Below the pieces are notes generated by a model, which had not been told where the DNA came from, ran no database searches, and worked only from the letters and a program-made list of their open reading frames with translations. A DNA stretch of 7,522 bases, from NCBI GenBank assembly GCA_944391355.1, contig CALXTG010000116.1, forward strand, positions 1 to 7,522. The letters are read 5' to 3'. This stretch comes from an uncultured Alphaproteobacteria bacterium (GTDB lineage Bacteria > Pseudomonadota > Alphaproteobacteria > RF32 > CAG-239). Of this stretch, positions 1 through 6,937 are shown one piece after another (position 1 is the first letter of the stretch; every line of letters begins with the position of its first letter). Both the position numbers and the translations under genes were made by a program.

Positions 1-155
1 GTGCCGTCGCCGATAAATACCGCCTCACCCACCGCGCAGGGCTTCAGCGGCGCAATCAACCGTTCAAACCGTTCTATTTTGCCGCGGCGGTATTCGGCCT
101 CATCCAGCGAACGCAGCGGGCAGCCGCCGCAGATATCGGTAAGGGAACAGCTCAT
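1..155 (-). CDS. RNA 5-methyluridine methyltransferase (TrmA/RlmC/RlmD family), N-terminal part only
   Basis: The reading frame starts at the ATG on bases 155-153 and stays open for 51 codons to the left edge, so the catalytic SAM-binding part is outside the window. The visible N-terminus begins MSCSLTDICGGCPLR. Cys3, Cys9 and Cys12 have the C-x5-C-x2-C spacing that binds the 4Fe-4S cluster in this family (the fourth cysteine lies further on). Family members methylate C5 of a specific uridine in rRNA or tRNA using S-adenosylmethionine. No TRAM domain precedes the cysteines, which resembles RlmC more than E. coli RlmD, but which uridine is modified cannot be decided from 51 residues. The ATG shares its A with the stop of the diguanylate cyclase gene upstream (TGATG) and no strong Shine-Dalgarno is visible, so translation is probably coupled. 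The family call is fairly secure; the specific member is not. Confidence 0.72.
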   Translation of the reverse strand, partial: MSCSLTDICGGCPLRSLDEAEYRRGKIERFERLIAPLKPCAVGEAVFIGDG

Positions 156-1912
156 CAGCGCAAATCTTCTTCATCGACGCCGGGCAAAACGGTTCCAGCC
201 GTTACCCGGGGTTCTTCAATTTCGGTCTTTTCGGAAGACTGGATGTGGTTTGATTCCACGCCGTCAAGCAACGAAATTTCTACCGAATTTTCTTTATCAA
301 AAATCGGATGATGATTGGCTTCTTCATTCTTGCGTTCGGCAGAAGCGTTAAAATTATTCAAATCTTCGGGCGTAAAGACCACAACGCGGTTACGGCCGCT
401 GTTCTTAGCGCGGTACAACGCTTCGTCGGCAGTCTTAATCAGCATGTCGATATTTTCGGAAATAGCGGAGGAGGATAAACCGACGCTGACGGTAAAACGA
501 ACTTCACGGCCGTCATCGGTATAGACTACAACCTCGCCGATCGTTTCGCGCAGTCTTTCGGCAACCCGCAGCCCTTCTTCGCTGTTGGTATCGGCCAGAA
601 AGATGACAAACTCCTCACCGCCGTAGCGGGCGACAATGTCACATTCGCGCAAAGCGCGTTCCGCGGCCGCGGCCAGCTCAATCAAAACCTTATCGCCGAC
701 CTTATGCCCAAAGGTATCATTGACTTTCTTGAAGTGATCGACGTCAAGCATCAGAACGCTGAAAGCTTCTCCGGAAACTTTGGAATCAAGAATACGCTTA
801 AAGACTTCTTCTTCAAAATAACGACGATTATACAAAGAGGTCAGCGGATCGCGGGTCGCCTGGTTTTTCAGCAGGTTTTCACGGTTTTTGCGGGTGGTGA
901 TATCCTGAAAAGCCGAATAAAGCGCCACATCGTAATTATAATCGATAATATTGGCAGATGCCAGCAGCCAGAAAGGCGTATCGCCGGTCGGCGTTTTAAC
1001 CAGGATTTCAAAATCCTGCACTTCACGCTCGGCTTCAAGGCGCTCGTTCAGAAGCTGGCGGTTATCGGCATCGGCAAAGAAATCACGCAGGCGGTAACGT
1101 TCCAGTTCTCCGGGCTGGATACCGAACAGTTTGACGGCATTGTTATTGGCCAGAATAATGCGGTCGTCGCTCAAACGGGAAATGACAATCGGGAAAGGCG
1201 AAGTACGGATAATTTTTTCAAGCCGTTTATTGGAGTTTTCAATTTCCGTTTCGATTTCATCAAGTTTTTTATAGGTGCGGTCGTTTTTAATCATCAGAAT
1301 CGCAATGCTCAGCATAACATAGACCAGCGGCGCAAGATACCAGCTGTCAACGCCGAAGCCCTCAAATCCGAGCATGCGCAAAATCAGAACGACGGCGGCA
1401 AAGGCGCTGGTCAGCGCGGCAAAAGAATAACCGCCGCGATAACGCTGCCCCATTTGCGACCAGAAGCTGATTGACATATAAGTCAGACCGGCAATCGGGA
1501 AAATCTGACGAATGGTATTGATTACGTTGCCGTCAGGAGAAATGAACACAAAGTAAATAATCGAAATCAGACCCAAAATTCCCAGAGCCAAAATTACCGG
1601 CAGATCCATCATATTTTTGGTCACCAGCTGACTGGCCGAAACCGCCAGACAGACCATTGAGCCCAACAACAGCAGAAGTTCAAGAAAAACCCAGAAAGAA
1701 ACGGAGGTGGTTCCCGCATTATAAAGTTCCATGGTCTGGTAGCTGATCCAGACGGCAATAAATTCCAGCGTGAACCCCAGAAACAGAAACCAGATACAAT
1801 TGCTGATGCGGCTGTCGCGGCTGGCATACCAACAGGCGAAAAACAGCAGACCGACCGCCGTTAAGCTGACCACAAAATTCGACAGGCCGGAAAATATTTC
1901 TAAACTTCCCAT
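155..1912 (-). CDS. Membrane-bound PAS-GGDEF diguanylate cyclase
   Basis: Protein of 585 residues that should make cyclic di-GMP from two GTP at the inner membrane. About seven hydrophobic segments (near residues 12-31, 38-58, 72-93, 103-124, 136-152, 164-183, 190-208) form an N-terminal sensor of unrecognised type. A short charged linker (210-235), a PAS domain (about 236-345, ending in the typical FQDIT) and a GGDEF domain (about 350-515) follow. The active site is intact: GGEEF at 431-435 and the metal-binding LDVDHFKKVND with Asp390. The RECD motif at 422-425, five residues before GGEEF, is a complete inhibitory I-site, so product feedback is expected. No EAL or HD-GYP domain is present. 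The last 70 residues are an acidic, apparently disordered tail. An in-frame ATG 19 codons upstream (1969) exists, but I chose 1912 because AGAGGA lies eight bases before it and the longer N-terminus (MLTIWLYYDRSR) looks non-coding. The signal sensed is unknown. Confidence 0.93.
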   Translation of the reverse strand: MGSLEIFSGLSNFVVSLTAVGLLFFACWYASRDSRISNCIWFLFLGFTLEFIAVWISYQTMELYNAGTTSVSFWVFLELLLLLGSMVCLAVSASQLVTKNMMDLPVILALGILGLISIIYFVFISPDGNVINTIRQIFPIAGLTYMSISFWSQMGQRYRGGYSFAALTSAFAAVVLILRMLGFEGFGVDSWYLAPLVYVMLSIAILMIKNDRTYKKLDEIETEIENSNKRLEKIIRTSPFPIVISRLSDDRIILANNNAVKLFGIQPGELERYRLRDFFADADNRQLLNERLEAEREVQDFEILVKTPTGDTPFWLLASANIIDYNYDVALYSAFQDITTRKNRENLLKNQATRDPLTSLYNRRYFEEEVFKRILDSKVSGEAFSVLMLDVDHFKKVNDTFGHKVGDKVLIELAAAAERALRECDIVARYGGEEFVIFLADTNSEEGLRVAERLRETIGEVVVYTDDGREVRFTVSVGLSSSAISENIDMLIKTADEALYRAKNSGRNRVVVFTPEDLNNFNASAERKNEEANHHPIFDKENSVEISLLDGVESNHIQSSEKTEIEEPRVTAGTVLPGVDEEDLR

Positions 1913-1987
1913 AGATTTTTCCTCTATTTTATTTCTACTGCGGTCATAATATAACCATATTGTTAACATAAATTAAAGTTTTAATAT

Positions 1988-2017
1988 ATTATATAAAAAA
2001 ATGATGATTTAAAACAA
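1988..2017 (-). promoter_or_regulatory. Candidate sigma70 promoter for the diguanylate cyclase gene
   Basis: On the minus strand, TTGTTT (2017-2012) and a perfect TATAAT (1993-1988) are separated by 18 bases. Transcription would begin near 1981, giving a leader of about 70 nt before the ATG at 1912. The region is extremely AT-rich, so matches to a -10 box arise easily by chance and the placement is tentative. Divergent transcription of the gene starting at 2071 must also begin in this gap, but I could not pick one clear plus-strand promoter among several TATATT-like sequences. Confidence 0.4.
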
Positions 2018-2056
2018 AAAATATTATAGCATAAGGTAAAACTCATTTACGAAACA

Positions 2057-2064
2057 AAGGAAAG
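2057..2064 (+). promoter_or_regulatory. Ribosome binding site of the 2071 gene
   Basis: AAGGAAAG lies about seven bases before the ATG at 2071 and fixes that start. No other in-frame start upstream has a comparable site. Confidence 0.6.
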
Positions 2065-2070
2065 TCTGCA

Positions 2071-3255
2071 ATGAACGATACCGCCCCCGACCATTTCAGC
2101 CATAGACTCGAACTCCGGCTGGATCATCTGCCGGCGAAAACTTCCGACCGAATCGCCCTTAACATCTTATATCCGGGAATTTTGTTCGGAACCCTGCTGT
2201 TTCTGCTCGGCAGCTATGAATTTTTCAACGGCTTGGCGTATTCGGGGCAGACGGCTTTCGGCGGCTTTATGACCGAAGCCCAGCTTGAGGAAGTGACAAC
2301 CCTGATCAACCCGACGATTTTTGATCTGGTGCTGATGGTGCTGGGACTGGGAATCGTCATTGCGCTGATTTTATCTTATATCCGTTATAAAAAAATCTGG
2401 TTCGACGGCAAAACCATTGAGATCGTCTATCGGCCGGCCTGGGGCGATAAAATCTTCTGCCGCGAAAAACTGACCGGCTATAAAGGCGTGCGTTTCCGGG
2501 TAGAATTTTTCCAGTTCGGCATTGTGAACAAAAACCGTTATATTATCGAGCTGTTGCATGACGATCCGGCCAAAATTGTTCCGCTGTACATTTCGACCAA
2601 AGATAAAGACATCCGCAAAATCTGGGAATATTATGCCAAAAAGCTGAAGATGCCGGCGGTAATGAGCACCGATGAAGGCGAGGTCTACCGCAGCATTGAA
2701 GACCTGAACAAACCGCTGCTGAAGATGGCGGCAGAAGGCCTGATAAAAGATGATTTCAATCCCGACAGCCCGTTGCCGAAAACAATCGCCTGCGCCCGCA
2801 AAAAAGATAAAATTGTGGTAAAGGGCCGCAAAATTGTCTGGGACGCCTTTAACTGGCTGTTTATTTTCTGCGGATCCGGCCTGTTGATTTTTGCAGCGGC
2901 CAATTATTCGCGAATCGCCGCGCGGCTTTCACAAAAACCGGCGCTTATCCTGATGGGAATTCTCGGGGTTCTGGTAATTGCCGCGATCTGGATATTGCTC
3001 AGAAAAGACAAGCTGGTTATCAAAGCGGACAAAATTGTTCACGTCCATAAGTTTATGCTTTTTTCGCGCAAACACGATGAAATCGGCAAAAAAGAAATTG
3101 AAGAAATTGACGTTACGCTTAATCCGGTCAGTGGCCGTTATTTCGTTTCATTGATTTCCGACAGAAAAAACATTATCTTCGGTAAAAAACTGCCGATTGA
3201 AGATTTGCGCTGGGTTAAGAAATTTCTGATTCACGAAATTATCAGCGCCCGATAA
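2071..3255 (+). CDS. Membrane protein with two membrane-hairpin plus PH-like units, function unknown
   Basis: I do not recognise this 394-residue protein as a named gene. It has four hydrophobic segments in two pairs, near residues 29-53 and 82-106, then 258-280 and 290-312. Each pair is followed at once by a basic, beta-rich stretch: residues 107-200, starting KKIWFDGKTIEIVYRP, and residues 311-394, starting RKDKLVIKADKIVHVHK. Both soluble stretches open with a charged strand, contain a later strand with a run of small and hydrophobic residues (YIIELL; YFVSLI) and end in a helix rich in Trp/Lys. That layout resembles bacterial PH-like (YdbT/DUF304-type) domains beside membrane hairpins, and points to an internal duplication. 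No enzyme motif or signal peptide is apparent. It is divergent from the cyclase gene and lies 93 bases before the yfgM-like gene, from which it may be transcribed separately. The duplication is inferred from layout, not from clear residue identity. Confidence 0.85.
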   Translation: MNDTAPDHFSHRLELRLDHLPAKTSDRIALNILYPGILFGTLLFLLGSYEFFNGLAYSGQTAFGGFMTEAQLEEVTTLINPTIFDLVLMVLGLGIVIALILSYIRYKKIWFDGKTIEIVYRPAWGDKIFCREKLTGYKGVRFRVEFFQFGIVNKNRYIIELLHDDPAKIVPLYISTKDKDIRKIWEYYAKKLKMPAVMSTDEGEVYRSIEDLNKPLLKMAAEGLIKDDFNPDSPLPKTIACARKKDKIVVKGRKIVWDAFNWLFIFCGSGLLIFAAANYSRIAARLSQKPALILMGILGVLVIAAIWILLRKDKLVIKADKIVHVHKFMLFSRKHDEIGKKEIEEIDVTLNPVSGRYFVSLISDRKNIIFGKKLPIEDLRWVKKFLIHEIISAR

Positions 3256-3287
3256 AACAAAAGTTGGTAATCAATGAAAATAGTCGT

Positions 3288-3315
3288 TTGCCAAATAAAA
3301 GATTTCGGTTATAAA
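3288..3315 (+). promoter_or_regulatory. Candidate sigma70 promoter of the yfgM-bamB-der operon
   Basis: TTGCCA (3288-3293) and TATAAA (3310-3315) are spaced by 16 bases, each five of six to consensus. The start point would fall near 3322, giving a short leader of about 27 nt before the ATG at 3349. No terminator hairpin is visible after the preceding gene (stop at 3255), so read-through from it is also possible. Confidence 0.45.
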
Positions 3316-3333
3316 GGCTTAGGTTATTAATGC

Positions 3334-3340
3334 AAGGAGA
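3334..3340 (+). promoter_or_regulatory. Ribosome binding site of the yfgM-like gene
   Basis: AAGGAGA, a near-perfect Shine-Dalgarno sequence, ends eight bases before the ATG at 3349 and supports that start over the out-of-frame ATG at 3330. Confidence 0.75.
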
Positions 3341-3348
3341 CAGTTGGA

Positions 3349-4026
3349 ATGTTAAAGAAAAAAGAGCCGGTCGTTGAAGATTCTTTCATTCGCGAAATTA
3401 ACGAAGAGCTTAAGAATGAAAATATCAGAAAGCTGTGGGATAAATACGGCCTGCATCTGATTGTCGCCCTGGTGGTTATTTTAACGCTGACCGTAAGTTT
3501 CGAAACCCTTAAAAACTGGCGGATCAAACGTTTTGAAGACGCTTCAAACACCTATGCCTATGCCTTGGCTTTACAGGGCATGGACCGCACCGACGAAAGC
3601 ATTAACGTTTTGCAAAAACTGCAGCAGGGCAGCAGCGGCATTTACGCCGATATCGCGCAAATGCAGATTGCCAATATCCTGTTGGAACAGGGGAAAAATA
3701 CCGAAGCATCGGCTTTGCTGGAAAGCATTGTTCAGGATAAGAAAATTACACCGCAAATCAGAGATATTGCCGCCGTCAAACTGGCTTCATACAAATTGGA
3801 TTCCGCCCCTGCCGAAGAAATAAGCGCTTTATTGCAGCCTCTGCAGCAGGAAGGCAACAGCTGGAAGAACGTTGCCAAAGAAATTTTGGCGATGCTGGAA
3901 ATCAGAGAAAAAAATATGGAAGAAGCCCGCCGCCTCTACAGTGAAATTGCAGGCGACCCGCAGGCTTCGGAAAATATCCGTTCCCGGGCTCAGGATATGC
4001 TCAGCGTCTTAGACAATGCCGTTTAA
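3349..4026 (+). CDS. YfgM-like single-pass membrane protein with TPR-like periplasmic domain
   Basis: Protein of 225 residues. A short charged cytoplasmic N-terminus (1-34, with FIREINEELKNENIRKLWDKYG) precedes one membrane helix (about 35-54). A helical periplasmic domain follows, with TPR-like repeats, for example around AYALALQGMDRTDESINVL, AQMQIANILLEQGKNTEASA and LAMLEIREKNMEEARRLYSE. This is the architecture of the TPR_21/YfgM family. In E. coli YfgM associates with SecYEG and PpiD and helps hand secreted proteins to periplasmic chaperones; length and topology here match. The family is often encoded directly before bamB and der, as it is here, which supports the call. It is probably first in a three-gene operon; the bamB start lies 28 bases after its stop. 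The specific role in this organism is inferred from the family. Confidence 0.85.
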   Translation: MLKKKEPVVEDSFIREINEELKNENIRKLWDKYGLHLIVALVVILTLTVSFETLKNWRIKRFEDASNTYAYALALQGMDRTDESINVLQKLQQGSSGIYADIAQMQIANILLEQGKNTEASALLESIVQDKKITPQIRDIAAVKLASYKLDSAPAEEISALLQPLQQEGNSWKNVAKEILAMLEIREKNMEEARRLYSEIAGDPQASENIRSRAQDMLSVLDNAV

Positions 4027-4040
4027 TAAGATTAAAATGC

Positions 4041-4046
4041 AGGGAG
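4041..4046 (+). promoter_or_regulatory. Ribosome binding site deciding the bamB start
   Basis: AGGGAG ends eight bases before the ATG at 4055. It selects this start over the in-frame ATG at 4016, which lies inside the end of the upstream gene and would add 13 residues ahead of the lipoprotein signal. Confidence 0.7.
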
Positions 4047-4054
4047 TATTTTGC

Positions 4055-5386
4055 ATGATAAAGAATAAATTACCGCTTGCTGCCGCTGCGGTTATGGTAA
4101 TGACACTGGCCGGCTGCGGTCTGTTTGACAAAGAAAAAATTCGGCTGGACGGCGAAAGGATTGCCGTTTTGCAGGGGATTACCGAGCTGGCTCCCGACTA
4201 TGCTCCCGGCGAAATTAAAGTAACGCTGCCGGCTCCCGAAGATAACAGCCGCTGGTCGCAGAAAGGCGGAAATTCCGAACATCTGATGGGACATTTGAAA
4301 GCCGGCGACAAGCTCAAGGAATTTTGGAGTTCCGGCTTCGGCACCGGCAGTTCCAAGCGCGATTTTTTAATCGCTTCGCCGGTGATTGCGCATAAAGTGG
4401 TTTTTGCCATTGACGCCGACGGCATCGTCAGCGCTTTTCGTCTCGACAGCGGTAAAAAAATCTGGAAAAGACGTTTGAAACCCTTGAATAAAGACGACAA
4501 AACGTCGGCAATGAAAGGCGCGGGACTGGCGGTTTATGACCGCAAGGTTTTTGCGACGACCGGTTTCGGCGGCGTTTTTGCCCTGGACATGGTCAGCGGC
4601 AAAAAAGTCTGGGCTTATTTCAGCGACACGCCGATCAGAATCGCTCCGACCGTCAACAAAGGCCTGCTGTTTGTTCAGACCATCGAAAATAAGCTGATTG
4701 CCCTTGACCCTCAGACCGGTAAGGAAATCTGGAATTATAAAAGCGAAGAAGAAATGACGACGCTGGTCGGCGGCGCAAGTCCGGCTTATAACCCCAATAT
4801 GGACGTGGTAATTGCCGCTTTTTCGACCGGCGAACTGCGCGCCTTTAAGGCAAGCACCGGAACGCCGCTGTGGTCGGATTATCTTATTTCCAAACGCCGG
4901 ACCAATTCTCTGGCCAATATTACCGCCGTTAAAGCCAGCCCGGTTATTGACGGAGAGAAAGTTTTTGCCATCGGACATAATAATGTGCTGGCCGCTTATG
5001 ACCTGCGCAGCGGCGGCAGAATCTGGGAAAAAGAAATCGGCAGCTCTAATCAGCCCTGGGTGGCCGGAAAATATATCTTCGTTCTGTCTAATCAGTTTGA
5101 CCTGATTTGTCTGGAAAAAGACAGCGGCAAAATTGTCTGGAACACCAATATTCCGACCGGAGATGATCCCGAAGAAAGGCTGGGTGTTTTTGCCAGCGGC
5201 CCGCTGCTGGCCAGCAATCGGCTGCTGGTAGCGACCTCAAACGGCTATATTTTCTCCGTTTCGCCTTATACCGGAAAAATTTTGAGTTATGTTTCGCTGT
5301 CTGACGGTGTCGAACTGGCTCCGGTATTGGCAGACGAGGTTATTGTCTTTACAACCAACGACGCCGATTTGGAAGCATATAAATAA
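4055..5386 (+). CDS. bamB: Outer membrane assembly lipoprotein BamB
   Basis: A 443-residue lipoprotein of the beta-barrel assembly (Bam) complex, which supports BamA in inserting outer-membrane proteins. The signal peptide (MIKNKL followed by a hydrophobic core to residue 18) ends in the lipobox LAGC, so Cys21 should be lipidated and the protein anchored to the outer membrane facing the periplasm. The rest is an eight-bladed PQQ-type beta-propeller. Blade signature turns of the form SGKxxW occur at about 131-137, 180-186, 220-226, 267-273, 318-324 and 356-362, with a degenerate one (PYTGKILS) at 404-411. The opening RWSQKGGNSEH (66-76) is also typical of the family. Residues 22-65 are a linker before the propeller. 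PQQ-type repeats do not imply PQQ binding here; no enzyme activity is expected. The position between a yfgM-like gene and der agrees with the usual gene order. Confidence 0.93.
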   Translation: MIKNKLPLAAAAVMVMTLAGCGLFDKEKIRLDGERIAVLQGITELAPDYAPGEIKVTLPAPEDNSRWSQKGGNSEHLMGHLKAGDKLKEFWSSGFGTGSSKRDFLIASPVIAHKVVFAIDADGIVSAFRLDSGKKIWKRRLKPLNKDDKTSAMKGAGLAVYDRKVFATTGFGGVFALDMVSGKKVWAYFSDTPIRIAPTVNKGLLFVQTIENKLIALDPQTGKEIWNYKSEEEMTTLVGGASPAYNPNMDVVIAAFSTGELRAFKASTGTPLWSDYLISKRRTNSLANITAVKASPVIDGEKVFAIGHNNVLAAYDLRSGGRIWEKEIGSSNQPWVAGKYIFVLSNQFDLICLEKDSGKIVWNTNIPTGDDPEERLGVFASGPLLASNRLLVATSNGYIFSVSPYTGKILSYVSLSDGVELAPVLADEVIVFTTNDADLEAYK

Positions 5387-5387
5387 T

Positions 5388-5392
5388 AAGGA
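5388..5392 (+). promoter_or_regulatory. Ribosome binding site of der
   Basis: AAGGA lies in the 12-base gap between bamB and der, six bases before the ATG at 5399. The small gap and lack of a promoter imply cotranscription with bamB. Confidence 0.65.
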
Positions 5393-5398
5393 TAAAAA

Positions 5399-6769
5399 AT
5401 GGCTTTGAAAGTTGCAATTATCGGACGGCCGAATGTCGGGAAGTCGACCCTGTTTAACCGCCTGGTCGGGCGCAAGGTCGCAATTGTCCATGACAAACCC
5501 GGCGTTACCCGCGACCGCCGCGAATCTCCGGCCAAACTCCGGGATATGGATTTGACGGTGATTGATACGGCAGGTTTCGAATATTCCAAAGAAGACAACC
5601 TGGAAAAACGAATGTGGCAGCAGACTCAAAAAGCTATTGAAGATGCAGATGTCACGCTGTTTTTGTTTGACGCCCGCGACGGACTTCAGCCTTATGACGA
5701 ATATTTCGCGGGATTAATCCGGCAAAGCCACAAACCGGTAATTCTGCTGGCCAATAAATGCGAAGGCAAACAACAGGAAGACAGTATTTACGAGGCCTAT
5801 AAGCTGGGGCTGGGGCAGCCTATTCCCTTTTCGGCGGAACATAATCTCGGCATGCAGGATTTATATGAAGCCCTGCAGGAATATTATCACAAAGAAAAGC
5901 CGGAAGAAGACGAAGACTTTTTTGAGCCGGAAGACGAGGAAGATTCTGATAAGCAAAAACCCATTCAGCTGGCAATCGTCGGACGGCCGAACGTCGGAAA
6001 ATCAACTCTGGTAAATGCCCTGCTTGAAGACGAAAGAATGCTGACCGGCCCGGAAGCCGGCGTTACCCGAGATGCAATTACCTCGGAGTGGAGCTATAAA
6101 GGCCGCAAAATTAATCTGGTTGACACAGCCGGTCTCAGACGACAGTCGCGCGTGGCGGATTCACTGGAAAAAATGGCGGCCGCCAGCACCAAGCACGCTG
6201 CATTCATGGCTCAAGTTGTGGTACTGGTGCTTGATGCCGATGCCGTTCTCGACAAACAGGATCTGACGATTGCCCGGCAAGTGATTGACGAAGGGCGCGC
6301 GTTGGTTATTGCCGTCAACAAATGGGATATTGCCAATCGCAAAGAGGCGCTTGACCGCCTGAACGACAGGCTGCAGACGTCCCTGGCTCAGGTTGAAGGG
6401 GTGCCGACGGTTACCATTTCGGCTCTAAAGCATGAAAATCTGGATAAACTGATGAGCGCCGTTTTCAAAGTTTATGACCGGTGGAACAAACGCATTCCGA
6501 CCGCGCCGCTGAATCAGTGGTTTTCGGATATGATTGATAATTATCCGCCGCCGCTGGGGAAAAACAAACGCCGGATTAAACTGCGCTACATTACGCAAGC
6601 CAAAACCCGGCCGCCGGCATTTTATATTTTTTCAAGCAATCCCGAGGGGCTGCCGGAATCATATTTGCGCTATCTAACCAAAAAACTGCGCGAATGTTTT
6701 GATTTATGGGGTATTCCGCTGCGCATGACGGTTCGGAAAACCGGCAATCCCTATGCAACGGAGAAATAA
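5399..6769 (+). CDS. der: Ribosome biogenesis GTPase Der (EngA)
   Basis: Protein of 456 residues, full length for the family, with the diagnostic two tandem GTPase domains and a C-terminal KH-like domain. Der acts in the cytoplasm in late maturation of the 50S ribosomal subunit. Domain 1 has the P-loop GRPNVGKS (9-16), DTAG (56-59), NKCE (119-122) and SAEH (145-148). Domain 2 has GRPNVGKS (195-202), DTAG (242-245), NKWD (307-310) and SAL (341-343). The KH-like domain covers about 360-450 (RRIKLRYITQAKTRPPAF). The first G4 motif ends in Glu instead of the canonical Asp, a conservative change. The linker between the GTPase domains (about 166-187) is strongly acidic, with more than ten Glu/Asp residues. 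It is last in the yfgM-bamB-der operon and is followed by an intrinsic terminator eleven bases after its stop codon. Confidence 0.97.
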   Translation: MALKVAIIGRPNVGKSTLFNRLVGRKVAIVHDKPGVTRDRRESPAKLRDMDLTVIDTAGFEYSKEDNLEKRMWQQTQKAIEDADVTLFLFDARDGLQPYDEYFAGLIRQSHKPVILLANKCEGKQQEDSIYEAYKLGLGQPIPFSAEHNLGMQDLYEALQEYYHKEKPEEDEDFFEPEDEEDSDKQKPIQLAIVGRPNVGKSTLVNALLEDERMLTGPEAGVTRDAITSEWSYKGRKINLVDTAGLRRQSRVADSLEKMAAASTKHAAFMAQVVVLVLDADAVLDKQDLTIARQVIDEGRALVIAVNKWDIANRKEALDRLNDRLQTSLAQVEGVPTVTISALKHENLDKLMSAVFKVYDRWNKRIPTAPLNQWFSDMIDNYPPPLGKNKRRIKLRYITQAKTRPPAFYIFSSNPEGLPESYLRYLTKKLRECFDLWGIPLRMTVRKTGNPYATEK

Positions 6770-6779
6770 AGGAACTTTC

Positions 6780-6808
6780 AAAACACCGCTTTGGGGCGGT
6801 GTTTTTTT
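6780..6808 (+). terminator. Rho-independent terminator after der
   Basis: AAAACACCGC (6780-6789) pairs perfectly with GCGGTGTTTT (6796-6805) around a six-base loop, and the run of seven T ends at 6808. This is a strong intrinsic terminator that closes the operon and separates it from the flagellin gene. Confidence 0.92.
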
Positions 6809-6860
6809 ATCGGTAAAAATCAGGTGCGCTCAATCTGTTTAGACAGAAAAAGAGGTTATG

Positions 6861-6876
6861 CTAAATCTTTGTTAAC
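6861..6876 (+). promoter_or_regulatory. Candidate CtrA binding box upstream of flagellin
   Basis: CTAA, seven bases, then TTAAC matches eight of nine positions of the CtrA consensus TTAA-N7-TTAAC. CtrA is the alphaproteobacterial master regulator that controls flagellar genes in many species. The centre lies about 49 bases before the transcription start I predict, a reasonable activator position. The surroundings are AT-rich, so chance occurrence is a real alternative. Confidence 0.3.
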
Positions 6877-6881
6877 AGATA

Positions 6882-6910
6882 TTGATTAGAATGAGAAATT
6901 ATGATAAGAT
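6882..6910 (+). promoter_or_regulatory. Candidate sigma70-like promoter for flagellin
   Basis: TTGATT (6882-6887) and TAAGAT (6905-6910) are spaced by 17 bases. Transcription would start near 6917, at the first degenerate repeat copy, giving a leader of about 220 nt. I looked for the sigma54 (GG-N10-GC) and sigma28 (TAAA-N15-GCCGATAA) patterns often used by flagellin genes and found no convincing match; TAAA at 6862 with GATTA 15 bases on is a weak sigma28-like alternative. Confidence 0.3.
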
Positions 6911-6913
6911 ATC

Positions 6914-6932
6914 TTTATTGTCACGGTTTGAC
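6914..6932 (+). repeat. Degenerate repeat copy 1
   Basis: TTTATTGTCA (6914-6923) is identical to the bases entering the next copy (6938-6947), 24 bases on. It is followed by GGTTTGAC, a remnant of the CGGCTTGAC core. The arms are lost and no hairpin forms. Confidence 0.5.
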
Positions 6933-6937
6933 TTATT

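Noticed and set aside
1..351. Plus-strand open frame starting with GTG at the left edge
   Set aside because: It is antisense to the methyltransferase start and the cyclase tail, both supported by motifs and a coupled stop/start.
704..1474. Plus-strand open frame of 256 codons
   Set aside because: It lies wholly antisense to the diguanylate cyclase gene, whose domains and motifs are clear. The predicted protein has no recognisable motif and no ribosome binding site.
1967..1969. Upstream ATG giving a 604-residue cyclase
   Set aside because: The ATG at 1912 has AGAGGA at ideal distance, while the extra 19 residues fall in the AT-rich promoter gap and lack a ribosome binding site.
3274..3330. 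Small open frame of 18 codons (MKIVVCQIKDFGYKGLGY) ahead of the yfgM-like gene
   Set aside because: There is no convincing Shine-Dalgarno before it, and the best promoter candidate of the next operon lies inside it, so it would not be on that transcript. A leader peptide role cannot be supported.
4367..4978. Minus-strand open frame of 203 codons
   Set aside because: It is antisense to bamB and its codon pattern mirrors the propeller repeats; no start signal or family resemblance.
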